A stretch of DNA of 8,515 bases from CAZKFG01 sp964551985 (GTDB lineage: Bacteria > Bacillota > Negativicutes > Acidaminococcales > JAISLQ01). The stretch is from NCBI GenBank assembly GCA_964551985.1, contig CAZKFG010000071.1:1-8515 (forward strand), in the 5' to 3' direction. Positions 1 to 6,300 of this stretch are shown here, piece after piece. Below the pieces are notes generated by a model. The model saw only the letters and a list, made by a program, of their open reading frames with translations, searched no databases and was not told the DNA's origin. Position numbers and translations under genes: made by a program. Each line of letters begins with the position of its first letter. The stretch's first letter is position 1.

Positions 1-54
1 CTTTATTTTATATATTATTCTCTTTTGTTTGTCTACTTTTTTAGAGTTTATCCA

Positions 55-279
55 ATGCCATTTTTTCAAAAGATTGTTCAGGATAAAAAATATACAACGC
101 AACAAAAAATAGAAGCAATACGACAAACTTACGGGTTAGGAGCCAATGATACTAGCAGCGAATTTGTTGAAACTATCCTTAGAGATCTAGGGCTTGTAGT
201 GCCTAAAAAGGATAATAATATTAATCAAAAAGATTTAGATAAACTTATAGAGGAAACTAGTATGATAACGGAAAGCTAA
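55..279 (+). CDS. Small hypothetical protein upstream of the giant gene
   Basis: This 74-residue protein (from ATG 55) matches no family I recognise. It is charged and mostly helical in look, with a Lys/Gln-rich N-terminal half (KIVQDKKYTTQQKIEAIRQ) and an acidic C-terminus ending at TAA 277-279. The start is uncertain. ATG 55 has only a weak AGAG (43-46) as a ribosome site. A TTG at 25 in the same frame lacks any. The frame is also open back to base 1, where it would encode a strongly hydrophobic, aromatic stretch before the ATG. The gene could therefore be a longer one cut by the window edge, perhaps with a membrane segment. It ends 21 bp before the giant gene on the same strand, so the two are probably co-transcribed. 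A role beside the polyvalent protein is inferred from position alone. Confidence 0.6.
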   Translation: MPFFQKIVQDKKYTTQQKIEAIRQTYGLGANDTSSEFVETILRDLGLVVPKKDNNINQKDLDKLIEETSMITES

Positions 280-286
280 AGCTAAA

Positions 287-294
287 AGAGAGGG
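287..294 (+). promoter_or_regulatory. Ribosome binding site of the giant gene
   Basis: AGAGAGGG ends 6 nt before ATG 301, a good Shine-Dalgarno match at normal spacing. It decides the start of the giant reading frame. No promoter or terminator is visible in the 21 bp between the two genes, which supports read-through from upstream. Confidence 0.75.
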
Positions 295-300
295 ATAGTT

Positions 301-3300
301 ATGGCAAATAAATTTTTGGAAGAAGTACAACGTCAGGCTGCCGAAAATTATTATAAATTAAAAGAAAATGATAATGCAGATGTTCACGAGTTCATGAACC
401 AATTAGGTTTTAAACCAATAGAGCCTAATCCTGAAACTAAAGATAACGGGTACTTAGGCTCACTTAAAGACGGTTTTGATAGTGGCATGGCAGGTGTTTT
501 AGGCGGAATTACCGGTATTCCAGGCAAAAATTTTGCTTCGGATTATTTTGATGGCGTAGCACAAAATAATAGACGAAACAAAGAGTTTGATACAGTATTT
601 TCGCTGGATTATCTTACAGACCCACAAGGGTTAGCTTATGATGCGGGTTCTTTTATAGGTTCATCTGCGGCTTTAGCTCCTGCTGCGGCTTTAATACCTG
701 AAACAGCGGTTGCGGGTGGAGTTGGTCTTTTGGGCGGGGCTTTAGCTAAATATGGGACTAAAGGGCTTGCTAAATGGGCAACTTCTCAAGTGGGTAAGAG
801 TGGATTAAATGTTGGTGTACGTGGGGCTGCAACAGCTGTGCCGGAATCGTTATCTGAATGGGGCAGTTCTTCTCTTGAGCTTGAAAAACAAGGCGACAAA
901 AATCATATGATTAATTCTTTCCCTGTTTTTTTGAAAAATATGGCGGTTTTGCCGGCATCAAATGCTTTAGAATATATGCTGTTAGGTGGCAAGTTATTTA
1001 AACCATCTGCAAAAGCTGGTGAAAAGTTTCTTACTAAAGCAGCTAAAGCTCCATTTAGAGCTAGTCCTGCTATTGCTGCCAATGCTTCGCAAAACGCAGC
1101 TGAAGAACTTTTGCAACAAACTTTTTCAGACCAAGCAGCCGGCAAACCTGTAGGCAATGTATTTGACCCTGCAAGTTGGACTGATAGTCAAAGACAAGCT
1201 TTTGAAGTGGGGCTTGCTGGTAGTACTGTCCTTGCTGGGGCAAGTGGTATGTATCATGGAATGAGAGTACGTGAAAATAATGAGCATATTAGTGATGATA
1301 ACCACACAACAGACAATGCAACCGACAATATTGCGGACGATACAACAGACAACACCACTGGCAACAGCACAACTGATATAGACAACAATCCGAACGATAA
1401 ACAAGATAGCGGTTTTGATGTTGTCAATAAAGTTCGTGGTCTTACAGGCAAAATTGCTTATGAGGCAGAAGACGGGACAAATTGTATGCGCACTATGGGG
1501 ATTGCTTTAGAGGGTACGCCTTTTGCTGGGCAAATAAATGTTGACCAAGCTATTGCTACAGCTAATGAGAATGGATTGTTAAAAGATCCGAATAATTATA
1601 CCCCTCAAGCCGGAGATATGGCTGTTGTAAATGACGGCAATCATATAGTTATGGTTACAGAAGACGGCGGCACTATACAAAACGGACAGTCGCATAATGG
1701 TGTATATGAAAGTAAACAAAGCCCCACCGATATGTTCGGTGGGGTTAAGTATTATATTCAGACAAGTGTTTATAATAAAAAAGGTCCAAACAATGCAACT
1801 GCTTTAGCTGATTTTAGTATTGATGAAAAAAGCAAATTTTTACAAGATAATTTAAACACTTATAATGACGCTAATTTAAATAATGAGATAGCAGAAGCGC
1901 TAGAGAGTAATAATGATAGTAAGATAGAAGAGATTTTTGCTAAACTTCCTGATAAGCCTGTTAAAAAACAAGATGATGTAGGCAGAATTAATCTTCAAGA
2001 TGTTGTATCTAATGCTGAGGCTATTGATGAGCAAACAACAGATATGCCGGTACAAGTACAGCAAATGAGACAGAAAAGCACTATGGCTAATCCACAACAG
2101 AAGCATAATTTAGTTGGTATGGCTAATCTTGAAAATGAGTTGAGAAGCAAGCCGAATATTATTAGCATCGCGCAAAGAGCGATGAAGGGCGATAAAAAGG
2201 CTATGCAAAGTTTTTATAAGCTTCGTCCTGATGTGCAATTGGCTTTGAAAAATATTATTGGCATTAATAATAATATAGCTAATACTACACCTATTGAACT
2301 GCCAGCCGTGCAAGAGAGGATGAATTTAGATAATGGCAAAGAAAATCAAAATGCAATCAATCAAGCTACAAACGACGAATTTGGACAAACTTACAACAAT
2401 CAACAACAGTCCGAAAACTATCAAAAAAAACAAGCACAAAAAATAGATGTAGTTAATCAAGTGCAATCTATGCAAGCACAAACGCCAGTTGCAAAAAGCT
2501 TAGATGATAATTCTTTTAAACAAGCTACAGATTTTATTGGCGAGGTTGCACCTGATGCAAGTAGAGCAGATAAACAAAGTTATATGCAAGACAGAAGACA
2601 GTTGTTTACAGAAGCTATTTATGACAAAGGGCATTTTGAGCCTAGTTATCAATTTATTGATAGGGTTGCTCGCAATCCTAATGATTATGTTGTGTCGAAA
2701 ATAAACAATACAAGTAATTTAAGAGTATATAGCAAGCGCTCTGGTAGATCTGATGTTATAAGTCAAGGTGCAAACGCTGGTTATTACGAGTATGTGAAAA
2801 AACTTGTTGATAGTGAAAATGCAATTTCATCAAGGGCGGAACTTGCCGAGGGGTATAGCACTGAATCGGGCAATAGTTTACATGAGGCTAATTATGATGA
2901 ATTTATAATAAAACCTGACGGCAGTAAAGATTTTGGCGAGATAACTCAAGATATAGAACAGGCAACAAAAGGTAAAGTAAAAGCAGGAAAGATAAGGTTG
3001 CAAGTTGGCTTTAATCGTGATGGCGACAAAGGATCTGGATTAATACATATCAAAAAACGTGAGCCGGAACTAAAAAAGTTGGGGTATGCCAATGCTGAAG
3101 AATATATAACCAATATCGCCCAAAATTTTGATGAAATTTATAGTAACAGGCGGGATGATGACAGGATTACACTTGTAAAAAGAGATGATTTAAATGCAGT
3201 AATGCCTGTAGATTTAAGCTTGTCTTTTGACGGTGAAAACTATTATGTAATAATATCTGCTATGCCGATGCGTGAGAAAAATTTGCAAAAAGACATACAA

Positions 3301-6300
3301 AAAGAAACGCTTCTTTACCACAGGCGCCCATCTCCTGGCACCAATTCCAACCTTGGTGTGGTTCAAAATGGCGAGAACAGCAAAATTGTTGGAGCTGAAC
3401 CGCAGGGGGCGATGGACAATAAAGAAAACGTTTCTTTTATTAATTTAAATTTAGCACAAAAAGCAAGTACTGTCAATGAGGCAAGGCATGGTGCAGAAAA
3501 AGGAACATTGATTTATGACGAGAACGCACTTTCGTCTGTTGCTACCACCGACAACATGCTTTTAGCAGGCTACAACGATAATGGTGGAGTTGCACCTACG
3601 AGCGTTAATGCTAAATCAAACATTCCTTTTGTTAATTCCAATTTAGCACAAAATGAGAGTAGTGTCAACAAACAAAGCACTATTAATGGAAAAGGTAATA
3701 CTAAAGCAGCAGCTAATAAAATAAAAACAACAAAATATGAAGAGCGTTTTGTATCAAAAAGTGTAAAAAATATTCAACAAATAGCTGAGCTAAGAGGGGA
3801 TAAAATAACTGTCATAAGTAAACCGTCTAAAGAGGCTATGCAAGAGGAAGTCTATGATACATATATTGCAGAGCATAAGTCTTTACCTAGTGGTAGTTAT
3901 ACTTTTGATATTAAGGATTTGAAACAAGAAAAGCGTAGTGCTAATAAAAACGCCAATATTGCCGGATTTTTAAAGCCTTTATTTGTTGAGGCGTTTCCTT
4001 ATGCTGGCGAGAAGGTAGCAGAAAATAGGCTGGATTTTCATATTAGCGATAATATAAATGCAAGAATTTTTGATGCACAAATAAGTGCTGTTAAAGAAGT
4101 TGTTGCAAAATATGATGAGAAAAATGCAGTACAAGAAGCTAAAGAAAACCGCTTTGATGGTGATAGGGCAATAGAAGCTTTAGATAGGCTTATTGGTAGA
4201 AAAGATGCTCAAGAAGCTATTAAACAGAAAGCAGAAGAAAAAACCGAAAATATAATAGACCCAAATGAAGAAATAGAAAAATTCGTAAATATTGTTGATG
4301 AATCCAAGCTTGATGAGAAAATAGCAGCAGTTAAAAAAAGGTTATATGGCACATTTTCTGCTAATCCAATGTTTGATCCTGTTCTTATGAGAGATTTGTT
4401 GGAAATTGGTTTAATTTATTCACAAAAAGGAATTAATAATTTTGCTGTATGGACAAGTAAAATGGTTGATACTTTAGGTGAAGAGGCAAGACCATACTTG
4501 AAATCGGCATGGAGTGCTTTAAAGGCTTATCCAAAAGGCGTTAAATTTAATGATGATATTATGACTGCTGTAATGGAATTTGTCGGCAATAAAGCATATG
4601 ATAAAGCAAGTCTTGAACAAATAAAAGCAAAGTTTTCAAGTATGTATGGCAAAGAGTATTTAGCTTATGTTGATGCAGCTTACAAAGGCATTGTTGATTA
4701 TCCGACTGAAATAGAGAGTAAAAAAGCGGTTGAGCAAATGCCTGGTGACGAGAATACCGACAATGAGCAACAAGAGGCAATAACAAAGCAAGATAAAAAA
4801 CTATCAGATGAAGAAAAAGTAGAAGCATTTGAAGATGTTGGTGCTATTTTTTACGACAATGAAGCATTAAACGGTATAGAGATGAAATTTAAAGTTAAGC
4901 CAAGCAGTGATTTAATTGCAAGCATTAAAGCGGCAGGTTTCCGTTGGTCGTCTAGAAGAAGGCTTTGGTATTCTAAGAAAAACGATAAAGCAATAAATTT
5001 TGCAAAATCTATTGGCTACAAAGTTCAAGACGTGGTAGAATCAAATCAAAGCAATGTAAATACTTCTATAAAGGAGGAACAAGGCTATGTGGGCGACAGC
5101 AGAGGATTACAAGATATTTCTCAAAGACAGGTTTCCGAAAGACTACAAACAGCTCAAGAAGGACAAGACTCTGGACGAATTCGCAGACAAGAGGATAGAA
5201 AAAGCGAGAGCTTATTACGAGGACACGCTGACGAGGCTACTCGAGAAAAATCCTTATCCGCAGGAAGCGACAGAACTAGAGAGAGTGCAGCACATGGGGT
5301 ACTTGGAGATGCAGGCGAGAGAGATAACAAACGAGTACCTGTTCAGTTAAAGCCTTCTCAAAGGAAAAAGGCTAAGGCAAGCGAAATAGCCGGACACAAT
5401 TTTAAAATTACCGATGAAGAGAACATTGGTAAGGGCGGAGCAAAAACTAAATATAAAGATAATGTTGAAGCGATAAAGCTGTTAAAAGAGCTTGAAGTTG
5501 AGCAAAGACTTGCGACACCGGAAGAACAAAAAATCTTGGCTAGATATGTTGGCTGGGGTGGATTGGCTCCGGTGTTTAATGTTTGGGATAAAAGCAGCAA
5601 TTGGCTAAATGAAAGTAAGCAGTTAAAAGAGTTGCTTACAAGTGAAGAGTATGAGCAGGCAAGGCGCTCTACGTTGAATGCTCATTATACTTCGCCTTCA
5701 ATAGTTAAAGGTATTTGGGGCATTGCCGAAAGATTGGGCTTTAAAGGTGGCAGAGTGCTTGAGCCGTCTATGGGGATAGGGAACTTTTTCGGACTTATGC
5801 CAGATAAGATAATGGCAAACAGTACTTTATCAGGAGTGGAATTAGACGATTTGACCGGAAGAATTGCCAAACAGCTTTATCAAAAAGCAAATATACAAGT
5901 TACTGGTTTTGAAAAAACTATAATACCTGATAATTTTTATGATTTGATAATTTCCAATGTTCCGTTTGGTGATTATAAGCTTTATGATCCACAATATAAT
6001 AAATACAAATATAATATTCACAACTATTTTTTTGCTAAAGCATTAGACAAAGTAAGACCAGGCGGTTTGGTTATGTTTATTACCGGTAGCGGTACTATGC
6101 AAGCGGGGCAAGATTCTCTTTATTTAAGGTCAAACTTATCTAAAAATGCTGATATGCTAGGCGCTGTAAGGTTACCGAATACGGCATTTAAAGAAAATGC
6201 GGGTACAGAAGTAACGACAGACTTGATTGTTTTTAGAAAAAGAGATAAAAGCGAAAATATCGGCAAAGATAATCAAAAATGGCTTGAAACTGTGGATAGT

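Noticed and set aside
1..54. Promoter in the AT-rich start of the window
   Set aside because: TATATT (11-16) could pass for a -10 box, but no matching -35 can be seen within the window and AT-rich sequence gives such hits by chance.
903..1451. Three overlapping minus-strand open frames of 65-92 codons
   Set aside because: They lie opposite the giant frame, lack ribosome sites, and have Cys/Val/Ser-rich low-complexity products mirroring the Thr/Asp/Asn linker on the other strand.
1722..1744. Plus-strand intrinsic terminator
   Set aside because: The hairpin lacks a following T-tract on the plus strand and lies in the middle of an open frame that continues for over 2200 codons.
1900..2313. Two minus-strand open frames of 67-68 codons
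   Set aside because: They are antisense to the Gln/Asn-rich part of the giant gene, with hydrophobic AT-driven products and no supported start.
2504..2704. Plus-strand +1-frame open frame of 66 codons
   Set aside because: Unlike the nested gene at 5087 it has no Shine-Dalgarno, its product is Leu/Ile/Met-rich as expected from AT-rich out-of-frame reading, and the host frame shows no composition change.
4559..4828. Minus-strand open frame of 89 codons
   Set aside because: Leu/His/Gln-rich product with no motif and no ribosome site, antisense to well-formed giant-protein sequence.
5070..5090. Programmed frameshift at the internal Shine-Dalgarno
   Set aside because: No slippery heptamer is visible, and the giant frame continues in phase into the methyltransferase, so internal initiation explains the second frame better.
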